Shown here piece after piece: positions 13,551-20,218 of a DNA stretch of 36,737 bases. This DNA comes from a virus, in IMG/VR virus record IMGVR_UViG_3300025128_000138, positions 1-36,737 of that record, one strand, 5' to 3'. Below the pieces are notes generated by a model, which saw only the letters and a program-made list of their open reading frames with translations, was not told the origin of the DNA and made no database searches. The position numbers were made by a program, and so were the translations under genes. Numbering within the stretch: position 1 is the first letter of the stretch; each line of letters starts with the position of its first letter.

Positions 13551-14827
13551 CCACTACCCCGAAATATACTGGGCATACCGCTCGTTCTATTCTTGGATTG
13601 AATAAAGATGATTTACACGGAGTTTGGAAGCCCTACCCACATCAAGTTCCCCCAGATGGAGAATGGCGTTTATGGGTAATGCTTGGTGGGCGTGGTTCTG
13701 GCAAGACAGAAGCGGGTTCCCGATATGTACTTGAGCATTTACGAAGGTATGGACGAAAGGCAAGGGTTGGTGTTGGCGCACCCACGATACAGTCAGCGAG
13801 AGAGGTCTGCGCAGAGGGAGACTCTGGATTAATCACTATTGCAAGAGAAGAATTTGAATGGAATCGTTCCATGCTAGAAGCAAGGCATAAAAATGGTGGT
13901 TATGTGAAGTTCATGGGAGCAGAAGAACCAGCTCGATGGAATGGGCCGCAATGGACGTTGCTCTGGGCTGACGAGCTTGCATTATGGAAGCGTGAGAGTT
14001 ACGACCAAGCAACATTTGGGGTAAGACTTGGAGATTCTCCACGGATAGTCGCTACCACAACGCCTAAGGCTGCTAAGTGGGTCAGGACATTAGAACAAGA
14101 ACAAGCCACAGTTACGACCCATGGAACCATGTATGATAATCCAGCATTAGCTCGTTCAGCGGTAGAAGCATTAGAGCGACGATATGGAGGAACACGATTA
14201 GGCCGTCAGGAACTTCTTGGAGAATATGTAGATGAAATTGAAGGCGCTCTGTGGAGGATTGACTGGATTGACGAAAATCGTAGAAGCCAACTGCCACATT
14301 TAATGGAAGATGAAGAAAATAAACTAAATATGTCCAGAATTGTAGTTGCAGTAGACCCAGCTGTTACGGCAAATGCCGAGAGTGATGATACAGGAATAGT
14401 CGTTGCTGGACTGGGTGGGGATGGCGACTTTTATGTTATGAGCGCAGCTGGATATAAATTGTCACCAGAACAATGGGCATCTAAGGTCTTGGATGCTTAT
14501 GATTATTGGGCTGCTGACTTAGTGGTCTGTGAAGTAAACCAAGGTGGTGACATGGTGAAGGATACAATTGAACGAGTTTGTGAAGGTAGAGGCCGTAGCG
14601 TAAATGTAAAATCCATTCGAGCTTCTAGAGGTAAGACGCTGCGGGCTGAGCCAATAGCGGCTTTATATGAGCAAGGTCGGGTTCATCACGTTGGCATATT
14701 TGCTGAAGCAGAAGACCAAATGTGTTCGTTCCCAGTGGCGGTTGAAAATGACGATATGGTGGATGCCTTGGTTTATGCTCTAAGCGATTTATCAAATCAA
14801 GGAATTCCTAATGTGAGGTTCATATGA
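13547..14827 (+). CDS. terL: Terminase large subunit
   Basis: The 426-residue packaging motor has an ATPase domain with Walker A GGRGSGKT (about 47-54), adenine-binding PYPHQ upstream, Walker B LLWADEL (about 139-145) and coupling motif IVATTTPKAAK (about 165-175). The nuclease domain has acidic sites in VVAVDPAVTANAESDDTGI (about 265-283), VCEVNQGGD and a terminal DDMVDALVYALSD (about 402-414). It would cut concatemers and pump DNA through the portal encoded 160 bp downstream. The sequence type is that of Terminase_6/HK97- or GTA-like enzymes. The start ATG overlaps the ABC-GNAT stop. Confidence 0.95.
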   Translation: MTTTPKYTGHTARSILGLNKDDLHGVWKPYPHQVPPDGEWRLWVMLGGRGSGKTEAGSRYVLEHLRRYGRKARVGVGAPTIQSAREVCAEGDSGLITIAREEFEWNRSMLEARHKNGGYVKFMGAEEPARWNGPQWTLLWADELALWKRESYDQATFGVRLGDSPRIVATTTPKAAKWVRTLEQEQATVTTHGTMYDNPALARSAVEALERRYGGTRLGRQELLGEYVDEIEGALWRIDWIDENRRSQLPHLMEDEENKLNMSRIVVAVDPAVTANAESDDTGIVVAGLGGDGDFYVMSAAGYKLSPEQWASKVLDAYDYWAADLVVCEVNQGGDMVKDTIERVCEGRGRSVNVKSIRASRGKTLRAEPIAALYEQGRVHHVGIFAEAEDQMCSFPVAVENDDMVDALVYALSDLSNQGIPNVRFI

Positions 14828-14982
14828 TGGAAATAAAAGAACGTTACATAATGGCGATTGAAGTTCTAGGATTAACACTGCTCGTTAGCACATTAATCTA
14901 TGGCATAGGAATAATACCTACCATTGCGATTATAACGTCAGTAGCGATTATATTTTTTGCGCAAATAGTCAAGGCGAGGTGA
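14824..14982 (+). CDS. Small membrane protein, 52 aa
   Basis: The gene overlaps the terL stop (ATGATG) and ends 4 bp before the portal. The peptide starts MMEIKERYIMAIEVLG and contains two hydrophobic segments, TLLVSTLIYGIGIIP (about 18-32) and TIAIITSVAIIFFAQIV (about 33-49), ending KAR. It could form a hairpin in the membrane. A holin role is possible, but the position within the packaging operon is odd for one. Either Met1 or Met2 may start. Confidence 0.65.
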   Translation: MMEIKERYIMAIEVLGLTLLVSTLIYGIGIIPTIAIITSVAIIFFAQIVKAR

Positions 14983-14986
14983 TTTA

Positions 14987-17146
14987 ATGTCCATTCTTTC
15001 TCGTGTATTAGATTCAGCTTCAGGTCAGAAAATAAACACTCAACGACTTCCCCATGGAATGAATATTAATATAGGTGCAGGAGTTTCCCAGCCAGCATCA
15101 CAGATTAGCCAATTATCAGCTATGTCCTCAGTGGGCTGGCTATTCGCTGTGGTTAATAGAATCTCTCAATCAATCGCTGCACAAGAATGGAAACTGTATC
15201 GAGTACAGGGCGGCGAAAAGATAGAGATAGACAATCACCCAGCTATAGACCTGTGGCGTTCAGCTAATCCATTTATCACTCGAGAAGATTTTTTGGAAAC
15301 TTCAGCCCAGCATATGGAATTGGTTGGCGAAATGTGGTGGATTTTAGTTCGTAACGGAGCAGGCGTTCCTGTGGAATTACAAGTTGTCAGACCAGATAGA
15401 ATGGCTCCAATTCCACATCCAACTGAATTCATCGCTGGTTATCAGTATCGAGTTGGTGCCACTGCTATAGCTCTTGAAAAGGAAGATGTTATTTTTACAC
15501 GAAATCCTAATCCACTAGACCAGTATCGAGGGATAGGCGTTGTTCAGTCCATGATGGTTGACTTGGGAGCTGAAAGATTAGCAGCAGAATGGATGCAGAA
15601 CTTCTTTAGGAATTCCGCTGAACCCGGAGGCATAATTGAGTTCCCAACAAATTTACAAGATGCTGATTTTGAGAGATTGGCAGAGCGATGGCGTTCTCAG
15701 CACCAAGGAGTGGCTAATGCCCACAGGGTAGCGATTCTTGAACGTGGAACTTTTAAGGAACGAAAAATTACTCAGCGTGATATGCAGTTTGAACAACTGC
15801 GGAGGTTCGAGCGTGACCAAATTCTAGGTGCATTTGGTATGCCGCTTCCTATCATGGGCATAACGGAATCTGTTAATCGTGCAAATGCTGATGCTGCGGA
15901 GGTCATGTATGGGCGCCATTTACTGACCCCAAGATTAATTCGTATTAGAGCGGCCTTAAATGAGAAGCTGCTAAAACTCTATCCAGATGGTGATTCTCTT
16001 TTCTTCGATTTCGTTGACCCAGTACCAGAGAACAGAGTGGAACTTACCAATGAAGCATCAATTGGATATGAAAAGAAAATTCTGACACTAAATGAAGCAC
16101 GCAGAAGATTTGGTGAAGATGATATAGAAGGCGGAGACGAAATTCAGTCAACGCCATTACCACCCATGCTGCAAGAACCAATTTCAGATGAGCCTGTGGA
16201 GGAAGAACCTGAAGAACTAGTAGATGAACAATCAGAGGATGACTTTGGGAAGCGTTTTGGGGCGCAACGGCAGCGTTCAAAGTTAGAAGCTAATGAAAAC
16301 TACACAGAGGAAGGTAATGTTACTGCTTCAAGAATGGAACGAGGATGGAAGCGAAGGCTAAGAACAGAACAAAATGAACTAATCGAATATCTTGAGTCTA
16401 TAGATAACGAAGGCATTAAAGGAATAAATAGCATAATTACCAAGATAACCCCAGCTGACTTATCTGGATATGACTGGGATTGGTTCACTAAATATGGAGA
16501 TGAAGTAATTGACGAATTAGTGGAAGCCTTTTCTTTAGTTCTTAGAGCAGAAGCCCCCACAATGTCAGTTCCAGAAGTTCAAAGAAGGTCTATGTTATTT
16601 GCTGAAGCAGAGGCGCAAACCATTTTATCTAGTGATAGCCCAAGAAACCTAGCTGTTGGAGCAAGACAACGGGTTGGAGTATTAATAGCTGAAACTGTTG
16701 AAAAGGAAGAAAGTCTTGGAGCATTACAAACCAAACTGAGGAATGATTTATCTTTTAGCCCTGCACGAGCAAGAATGATAGCAAGAACAGAAACCGCTAC
16801 GACATTAGGTCAGGGTCAGCGAGCGGCAGCAATTAGTAATGGACAGTCTGAGAAGCAGTGGATAACTCAAGGTGACGAACTTGTATCAGAGGAATGTAGC
16901 ACCAATGAGGCAGAAGGCTGGATACAGATAAGTAGCTTTTTTTCTGGCGGTGTGGATACCATTCCGCAACATCCAAACTGTCGTTGCGTGGTTATATATA
17001 GAACAGCACGAATAAGTGAAGATGATGAAAAAGCAATTAGGTTGGAAGTGCGATGTGGCGAGTGTAATCGGAAAGCTGGTGAAAATATCGCAATAGGTAC
17101 GAAGATGAGATGCAGACGGTGTAAGCATGAATGGGAGGTTTTGTGA
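14987..17146 (+). CDS. HK97-type portal fused to MuF-like head protein with Com-like zinc finger
   Basis: The 719-residue protein has three parts. Residues about 25-360 are an HK97-family portal: SSVGWLFAVVNRISQSIAAQ (about 46-65), FGMPLPIMGITESVNRANAD (about 284-303). After an acidic linker (about 385-425) come helices and a MuF/SPP1 gp7-like domain, with MIARTETATTLGQGQRAAA (about 598-616) and HPNCRCVVIYR (about 662-672). The last 30 residues carry VRCGECNRKAG and MRCRRCKHEWEVL, two CxxC pairs like phage Mu Com. Portals form the dodecameric DNA gate; MuF proteins help head assembly and may enter with the DNA. In Mu, Com activates mom translation; here it is fused to a structural protein. 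Confidence 0.9.
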   Translation: MSILSRVLDSASGQKINTQRLPHGMNINIGAGVSQPASQISQLSAMSSVGWLFAVVNRISQSIAAQEWKLYRVQGGEKIEIDNHPAIDLWRSANPFITREDFLETSAQHMELVGEMWWILVRNGAGVPVELQVVRPDRMAPIPHPTEFIAGYQYRVGATAIALEKEDVIFTRNPNPLDQYRGIGVVQSMMVDLGAERLAAEWMQNFFRNSAEPGGIIEFPTNLQDADFERLAERWRSQHQGVANAHRVAILERGTFKERKITQRDMQFEQLRRFERDQILGAFGMPLPIMGITESVNRANADAAEVMYGRHLLTPRLIRIRAALNEKLLKLYPDGDSLFFDFVDPVPENRVELTNEASIGYEKKILTLNEARRRFGEDDIEGGDEIQSTPLPPMLQEPISDEPVEEEPEELVDEQSEDDFGKRFGAQRQRSKLEANENYTEEGNVTASRMERGWKRRLRTEQNELIEYLESIDNEGIKGINSIITKITPADLSGYDWDWFTKYGDEVIDELVEAFSLVLRAEAPTMSVPEVQRRSMLFAEAEAQTILSSDSPRNLAVGARQRVGVLIAETVEKEESLGALQTKLRNDLSFSPARARMIARTETATTLGQGQRAAAISNGQSEKQWITQGDELVSEECSTNEAEGWIQISSFFSGGVDTIPQHPNCRCVVIYRTARISEDDEKAIRLEVRCGECNRKAGENIAIGTKMRCRRCKHEWEVL

Positions 17147-17358
17147 TGAACTGGTTAATTAAGTTATTGCCAAAAGAATATAAGCAGCTGGTGGTCTTGG
17201 CACAGAGGATTGTTAGCCAACTTGATACTAAAGAAGAACGGGCAGCCGCAATCGAATATGGCATATCCATGATGGAAGATGGCGTTGTAAACGTCGGGGA
17301 GTGGTCTAAGTTTGGAAGCAAGCTAGGCATCCTTGGGAAGCACGATAAAGATGAGTGA
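17146..17358 (+). CDS. Hypothetical small helical protein, 70 aa
   Basis: The ATG at 17146 overlaps the portal stop (TGATG) and follows GGGAGG; a longer frame from 17131 has no such site. The sequence is helical: MNWLIKLLPKEYKQLVVLAQ, then LDTKEERAAAIEYGISMMED and GVVNVGEWSKFGSKLGILG. Small proteins of similar look occur beside portal genes in other phages, but I cannot name the family. No membrane segment is long enough for a holin. It overlaps the SNase gene by 8 bp. Confidence 0.72.
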   Translation: MNWLIKLLPKEYKQLVVLAQRIVSQLDTKEERAAAIEYGISMMEDGVVNVGEWSKFGSKLGILGKHDKDE

Positions 17359-17740
17359 TATCAGAGCATGGGTGGCAAAGCCCAGAGGAAAAATTAGTGT
17401 CTATGATGGTGACACTTTCAAGTCTGATACTTTGGACTTAGGTTGGGGAGCCAGCTTAAATAAACCGAAGTTCAGAATCATGGGTATTGATACGCCAGAG
17501 AAGGGCTGGAGGGCAAAGACTGATAGAGAACGTGAGCTTGCCTTAGAAGCCAAGGCATTTCTTAAGGATATGATTGATAGCTCGTATGAGGTTTTAGTCT
17601 ACAGCAATGACGGGCGTGGCAAGTATGGGCGATGGCTCGTCAATGTTGTGTGTGATGGCGAGGACGCTGGGCTTGCATTAATACAGGCTGGTCTTGCCAG
17701 ACCTTACGATGGCGGTACTAAAGATGAAACTCCTTGGTAG
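17351..17740 (+). CDS. Staphylococcal nuclease-like (thermonuclease) protein
   Basis: The 129-residue protein from ATG 17351 (MSDIRAWVAK) keeps the SNase catalytic set: YDGDTF (about 17-22) for calcium binding, FRIMGIDTPEKG (about 38-49) with the catalytic Arg, Asp, Thr and Glu, and GKYGRWLV (about 91-98) with the second Arg. The end, GLALIQAGLARPYDGG, is also typical. A TTG-initiated extension from 17333 is unlikely. The enzyme would cleave DNA or RNA. It has no signal peptide, so it acts in the cytoplasm or within the virion, perhaps in host DNA breakdown. It overlaps the next gene by 17 bp. Confidence 0.93.
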   Translation: MSDIRAWVAKPRGKISVYDGDTFKSDTLDLGWGASLNKPKFRIMGIDTPEKGWRAKTDRERELALEAKAFLKDMIDSSYEVLVYSNDGRGKYGRWLVNVVCDGEDAGLALIQAGLARPYDGGTKDETPW

Positions 17741-17930
17741 TTGTGTCCATCACTGGGTATTTGAAACACCATCTGGCCCGACCAGTAAGGGCGTTTGTAA
17801 GAAATGTGGCGAAAAACAAATCGCTCAGACACATATGGAAACAGCACTCATGGCTAGTTTCAAAATGAAGAGTAAAAAGAAAAACAGGAAATTTGATTTC
17901 TTAACAGAAGCCGATGAGGAAAAAGTGTAA
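17724..17930 (+). CDS. Small zinc-binding protein, 68 aa
   Basis: The ATG at 17724 starts MKLLGSCVHHWVFETPSG; the motif CVHHW (about 7-11) and CKKCGEKQ (about 23-30) make a likely CxH...CxxC zinc ribbon. A basic stretch (KMKSKKKNRKFDF) follows, and the end is acidic. Such minimal zinc ribbons are common in phages and their roles are mostly unknown. This is the last plus-strand gene before the inverted cassette, and the hairpin at 17937 lies just past its stop. Confidence 0.75.
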   Translation: MKLLGSCVHHWVFETPSGPTSKGVCKKCGEKQIAQTHMETALMASFKMKSKKKNRKFDFLTEADEEKV

Positions 17931-17936
17931 AAGAAA

Positions 17937-17954
17937 AGCCCCCTTGCGGGGGCT
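17937..17954. terminator. Intrinsic terminator, convergent, strongest for the minus strand
   Basis: AGCCCCC (17937-17943) pairs with GGGGGCT (17948-17954) around TTGC. Read on the minus strand the stem is followed by TTTTCTTTT, an ideal tract for ending the minus-strand operon. For plus-strand transcripts from the portal operon there is no T run, so it may terminate less well. Confidence 0.85.
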
Positions 17955-17985
17955 GTAGGATATTCAGTTGTCGTAACAATTAGGG

Positions 17986-18007
17986 TTACATAGATTTATT
18001 CTCCTTA
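17986..18007 (-). other. Ribosome binding site with start-stop codon pair (ATGTAA)
   Basis: On the minus strand TAAGGAGA is followed at normal distance by ATG at 17991-17989 and immediately by TAA. The same AAGGAGA leader precedes the three other distal genes of this operon. It could be a start-stop regulatory element, or the trace of a gene lost from the end of the cassette. The gap 17955-18039 contains this and a TTAACT/AGTTAA hairpin. Confidence 0.5.
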
Positions 18008-18039
18008 ACTGCTTTTAGTTAACCTGTGCCATCTATCAC

Positions 18040-18237
18040 CTAATCTTCATATTGCCCCAGCGCCCAAGATGAATCACGATATCTCGGCTTCTCTTTAGGA
18101 ACCTTTTGATTGAATAACCAGAAGGTGAATTCTTCCACTCTGGTTTCTATCTCTTCCTCAGTGGCGAACCTACCAAGCTCTTCATATAAATCCATCTCTA
18201 CTGCTTCTCTTATTTCAACGTATGAATGTTTTGACAT
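18040..18237 (-). CDS. Small acidic protein, 65 aa, minus-strand cassette gene 4
   Basis: I place the start at the ATG complement at 18235-18237 (MSKHSYVEIREAVEM), behind AAGGAGAAAATT, rather than the longer frame from 18354 that overlaps the preceding gene. The protein is helical and acidic (DLYEELGRFATEEEIETRVE) and ends with RYRDSSWALGQYED. No family is recognised. It is the last full gene of the operon. Size and charge resemble phage inhibitors of host proteins, but nothing specific supports that. Confidence 0.72.
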   Translation of the reverse strand: MSKHSYVEIREAVEMDLYEELGRFATEEEIETRVEEFTFWLFNQKVPKEKPRYRDSSWALGQYED

Positions 18238-18247
18238 AATTTTCTCC

Positions 18248-18727
18248 TTAACTTGGTAATCGTCCATAAACCACCGCAGCATGTATCTTTCTGTTGAGTT
18301 TTTCATTCTCAATTTTAAGTCGAGCAATCTCATCTTCCATAGCCCACTTTTCATGCTTTAGAGAATCTACCCGCTCATTGAGGTGGTCGATTGTTTTTTG
18401 TGCCACATTACCAATGTGAGTTGCTCTTTGTAGGTCATCGCTGAGTTGAGAGTTCTCATCTTCCATAGCCCACTTTTCATCCATGAGTCGAGAGTTCTCA
18501 TCATCTCGTCTCATGATTGCATTCTCATTCGCAGCATTTAGGTTAATAAACGAGCTACTGAGACAATGGTATTGGGTGGCCCATCCCTTGATTATTTTTT
18601 TGTCCTCAATTCGCTCTTTCTTGAGTAGTTCAATCTCGGCTCTAAGTTGAGAGTTCTCATCGTGTAATCTGCTGACATAATCATTTGTTTCTGCGATTGC
18701 TTGCATATTCATAGTTTCTGCGTTCAT
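18248..18727 (-). CDS. Coiled-coil protein with internal repeats, 159 aa
   Basis: The start is set at 18727 (MNAETMNMQAIAETND) by AAGGAGAAAATC just upstream; the longer frame to 18778 runs into the previous gene. Nearly the whole protein is a heptad-patterned coiled coil: DENSQLRAEIELLKKERIED, DENSRLMDEKWAMEDENSQL and LKHEKWAMEDEIARLKIENE. The EKWAMEDE unit occurs twice, 42 residues apart, encoded by a 27-bp perfect direct repeat. It ends with a basic segment (NRKIHAAVVYGRLPS). It probably forms a long dimeric rod. It could act as a scaffold or inhibitor binding a host protein; no homolog is recognised. Confidence 0.78.
   Translation of the reverse strand: MNAETMNMQAIAETNDYVSRLHDENSQLRAEIELLKKERIEDKKIIKGWATQYHCLSSSFINLNAANENAIMRRDDENSRLMDEKWAMEDENSQLSDDLQRATHIGNVAQKTIDHLNERVDSLKHEKWAMEDEIARLKIENEKLNRKIHAAVVYGRLPS
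18328..18354 (-). repeat. 27-bp direct repeat inside coiled-coil gene, copy 1
   Basis: The 27 bases here recur exactly at 18454-18480, 126 bp (42 codons) away and in frame. They encode the shared MKWAMEDE-like unit on the minus strand. Partial copies of the ENS(Q/R)L codons occur elsewhere in the gene. Slippage between copies could lengthen or shorten the rod by six heptads. Confidence 0.85.
18454..18480 (-). repeat. 27-bp direct repeat inside coiled-coil gene, copy 2
   Basis: Exact copy of 18328-18354, in the same reading frame of the coiled-coil protein. Confidence 0.85.
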
Positions 18728-18737
18728 GATTTTCTCC

Positions 18738-18863
18738 TTAATCCTCTCCCCGATATGGAAGGGGTTCATAGTCTTCAAATATTGATTGGCAATCCATACA
18801 ATGGAAAGACCCAGAACCTATATATTCTACTGAGTCTTGTTCGCAATCTGGACAGTTTTCCAT
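18738..18863 (-). CDS. Zinc-ribbon miniprotein, 41 aa
   Basis: This short gene starts at the ATG complement at 18861-18863, behind AAGGAGAATCATT, and ends at 18738, 10 bp before the coiled-coil gene start. The peptide begins MENCPDCEQDSVEYIGSGSF, continues HCMDCQSIFEDYEPL and ends PYRGED. The two CxxC pairs (residues 4-7 and about 22-25) make a compact zinc ribbon. It resembles the small zinc-ribbon proteins found across phages, often of unknown role. Its ribosome binding site matches those of its neighbours, which supports it being real. Confidence 0.78.
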   Translation of the reverse strand: MENCPDCEQDSVEYIGSGSFHCMDCQSIFEDYEPLPYRGED

Positions 18864-18874
18864 AATGATTCTCC

Positions 18875-19099
18875 TTAATTCCAGTACTGAACTGATTTAA
18901 ACCATGACTGGCTGAAGGACTTTAAATTTCCCTCAGCCATGTATTCGTCGACCATATCGTTGAAGTGATAAAGATTCTTGGCAGACTCTAGTGTACGAAT
19001 GATGGAAGCCATCTCCTCTTCTCTGTCGTAACCCCACTCGTCTGCTATTGCACCTGCTGCTGCTTCTACGTTGCTGTTGTAACTGTAATCTACACTCAT
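18875..19099 (-). CDS. Small acidic protein, 74 aa, first gene of minus-strand cassette
   Basis: The start at 19097-19099 (MSVDYSYNSNVEAAAGAIAD) is preceded by GAAGGATGG; the upstream Met of the longer frame lies inside the promoter -10. The protein is acidic and helical (EWGYDREEEMASIIRTLESA, then FNDMVDEYMAEGNLKSFSQS) and ends FKSVQYWN. No domain is recognised. As the promoter-proximal gene of a cassette transcribed against the structural operon, it is probably the most highly expressed of the four. Confidence 0.75.
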   Translation of the reverse strand: MSVDYSYNSNVEAAAGAIADEWGYDREEEMASIIRTLESAKNLYHFNDMVDEYMAEGNLKSFSQSWFKSVQYWN

Positions 19100-19129
19100 A
19101 ATTGACCATCCTTCATTTAAGATAATAGG

Positions 19130-19160
19130 ATTATACATGAAACGCTTTACAAATGTAAAG
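19130..19160 (-). promoter_or_regulatory. Minus-strand promoter with perfect-armed palindromic operator
   Basis: On the minus strand, TTTACA (19159-19154) and TATAAT (19135-19130) are separated by 18 bp, a near-consensus sigma70 promoter. CTTTACAAATGTAAAG (19145-19160) has 7-bp perfect arms and overlaps the -35. The same box overlaps promoters at 3549 and 36069. Transcription would start near 19123 and cover the four small genes. Confidence 0.8.
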
Positions 19161-19194
19161 TAGTGTATATATCAATTTAAATCGGATATTCCTA

Positions 19195-19225
19195 TTGACA
19201 ATACAAAACAGTTTCATGGTAGGAT
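19195..19225 (+). promoter_or_regulatory. Candidate late promoter for the structural operon
   Basis: TTGACA (19195-19200) is consensus; TAGGAT (19220-19225) lies 19 bp downstream, a suboptimal spacing and -10. It would make a leader of about 115 nt before the protease start, interrupted by the terminator at 19281-19328. The 250-bp gap 19100-19348 holds this, the divergent minus promoter and that terminator. Confidence 0.5.
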
Positions 19226-19280
19226 TCAGAAAAGTGGTTAGTGTTCCAAGAGAACCAAAGCCATTCGTGCGACTCTAGCA

Positions 19281-19328
19281 GTCCGACTATACAACTCCAC
19301 CGAAGGTTGTGATGGTCGGGCTTTTTTT
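19281..19328 (+). terminator. Terminator/attenuator in the leader of the capsid operon
   Basis: CCGACTATACAAC (19283-19295) pairs with GTTGTGATGGTCGG (19306-19319), with one bulge and a mismatch, and is followed by C and seven Ts (19322-19328). It sits 21 bp upstream of the prohead protease ATG and downstream of the candidate promoter, so transcripts of the head and tail genes must pass it. That fits attenuation or antitermination, or release of a small leader RNA. Confidence 0.75.
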
Positions 19329-19348
19329 GTGGCCATCGGGAGAACAGC

Positions 19349-20218
19349 ATGATTAGAAAACTAAGTAAGGTTTACAGGCCAGAAGTAACGAAAGTCTTAG
19401 ATGAAGCCAATGGCCTTATCTCGGCTGTAGTATCTACTGAGTCCAAAGACCGAGACGGGGATGTAATCAAGGCTGAAGGTTGGGATTTAGATAACTTCAA
19501 CAGGCACTCTGTGATGCTTGCAAATCACGACTACCACAGTCTCAAGAGCCAGATAGGTACTTGGGAAAAAATGGAAGTGGTTGGCAATACATTGCAAGGG
19601 GTAGCCAAATTCTTCATAGGTAAGGGCAATGAGGAAGCAGATTGGGCATTTGAACTTGCCAAAATGAAGAAGCTGGCCTTCAGTGTTGGATTTATTCCTG
19701 ATATGGACAAGGCTGTTCCACTTCATAAGGACGATGCTTTTGGCATTAGAGGTATGGAGTTTAATGGTCAAGAATTATTGGAGGTGAGTGCGGTGACAGT
19801 TCCAAGTAATCCAGACGCACTTCAAAGAATCGTCAAATCCTCTATGGCAGAACCAGCAATCAAAGAGATTGCCGAAGAACAGCTATTAAATTTAGAGGAA
19901 AAAGTTGACGAGCAAACAGAGTCTATATCTGATGATGTTATTGATTCTATTGTTGAAAGGGTTATGGCTCGTCTGGAAGAAGCAAATGACGAGGATAAAG
20001 GGAGCGGCAACAAACCCGGATATCGACGTGGCCCAGAAGATGAAGAAGATGAGGACGAAGAATCGGATGAAGATTCTGATGAAGATTTAGAAACTGACGC
20101 TGAAGAAAGCGAAGATGAATCTGAAGAAGAAAAGTCTGAAGCTGAAAGCGAATCAGAATTTGACGCATACGCAGTAGCACTAGCAGCTGCGGAACAGGCT
20201 CTACAGGAGGCAGAGTGA
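19349..20218 (+). CDS. Prohead protease (HK97 type) with acidic tail
   Basis: The 289-residue protein has an N-terminal protease domain of the U35/S78 family: VVSTESKDRDGDVIKAEGWD (about 27-46), catalytic His in ANHDYHSLKSQIGTW (about 58-72), catalytic Ser in LAFSVGFIPD (about 109-118), and LLEVSAVTVPSNPDALQ (about 143-159). It trims the major capsid protein and itself during maturation. From about 195 onward a long, very acidic, disordered tail (EDEDEESDEDSDEDLETDAE) follows, which may act as internal scaffold or DNA mimic before cleavage. The start ATG follows GGGAGAACAGC. The stop overlaps the capsid gene start. Confidence 0.93.
   Translation: MIRKLSKVYRPEVTKVLDEANGLISAVVSTESKDRDGDVIKAEGWDLDNFNRHSVMLANHDYHSLKSQIGTWEKMEVVGNTLQGVAKFFIGKGNEEADWAFELAKMKKLAFSVGFIPDMDKAVPLHKDDAFGIRGMEFNGQELLEVSAVTVPSNPDALQRIVKSSMAEPAIKEIAEEQLLNLEEKVDEQTESISDDVIDSIVERVMARLEEANDEDKGSGNKPGYRRGPEDEEDEDEESDEDSDEDLETDAEESEDESEEEKSEAESESEFDAYAVALAAAEQALQEAE

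Noticed and set aside
19281-19328. tRNA-like or tracrRNA-like reading of the leader RNA
   Set aside because: There is no cloverleaf, no T-loop and no CRISPR repeat in the window; the hairpin plus T run is explained by an intrinsic terminator.
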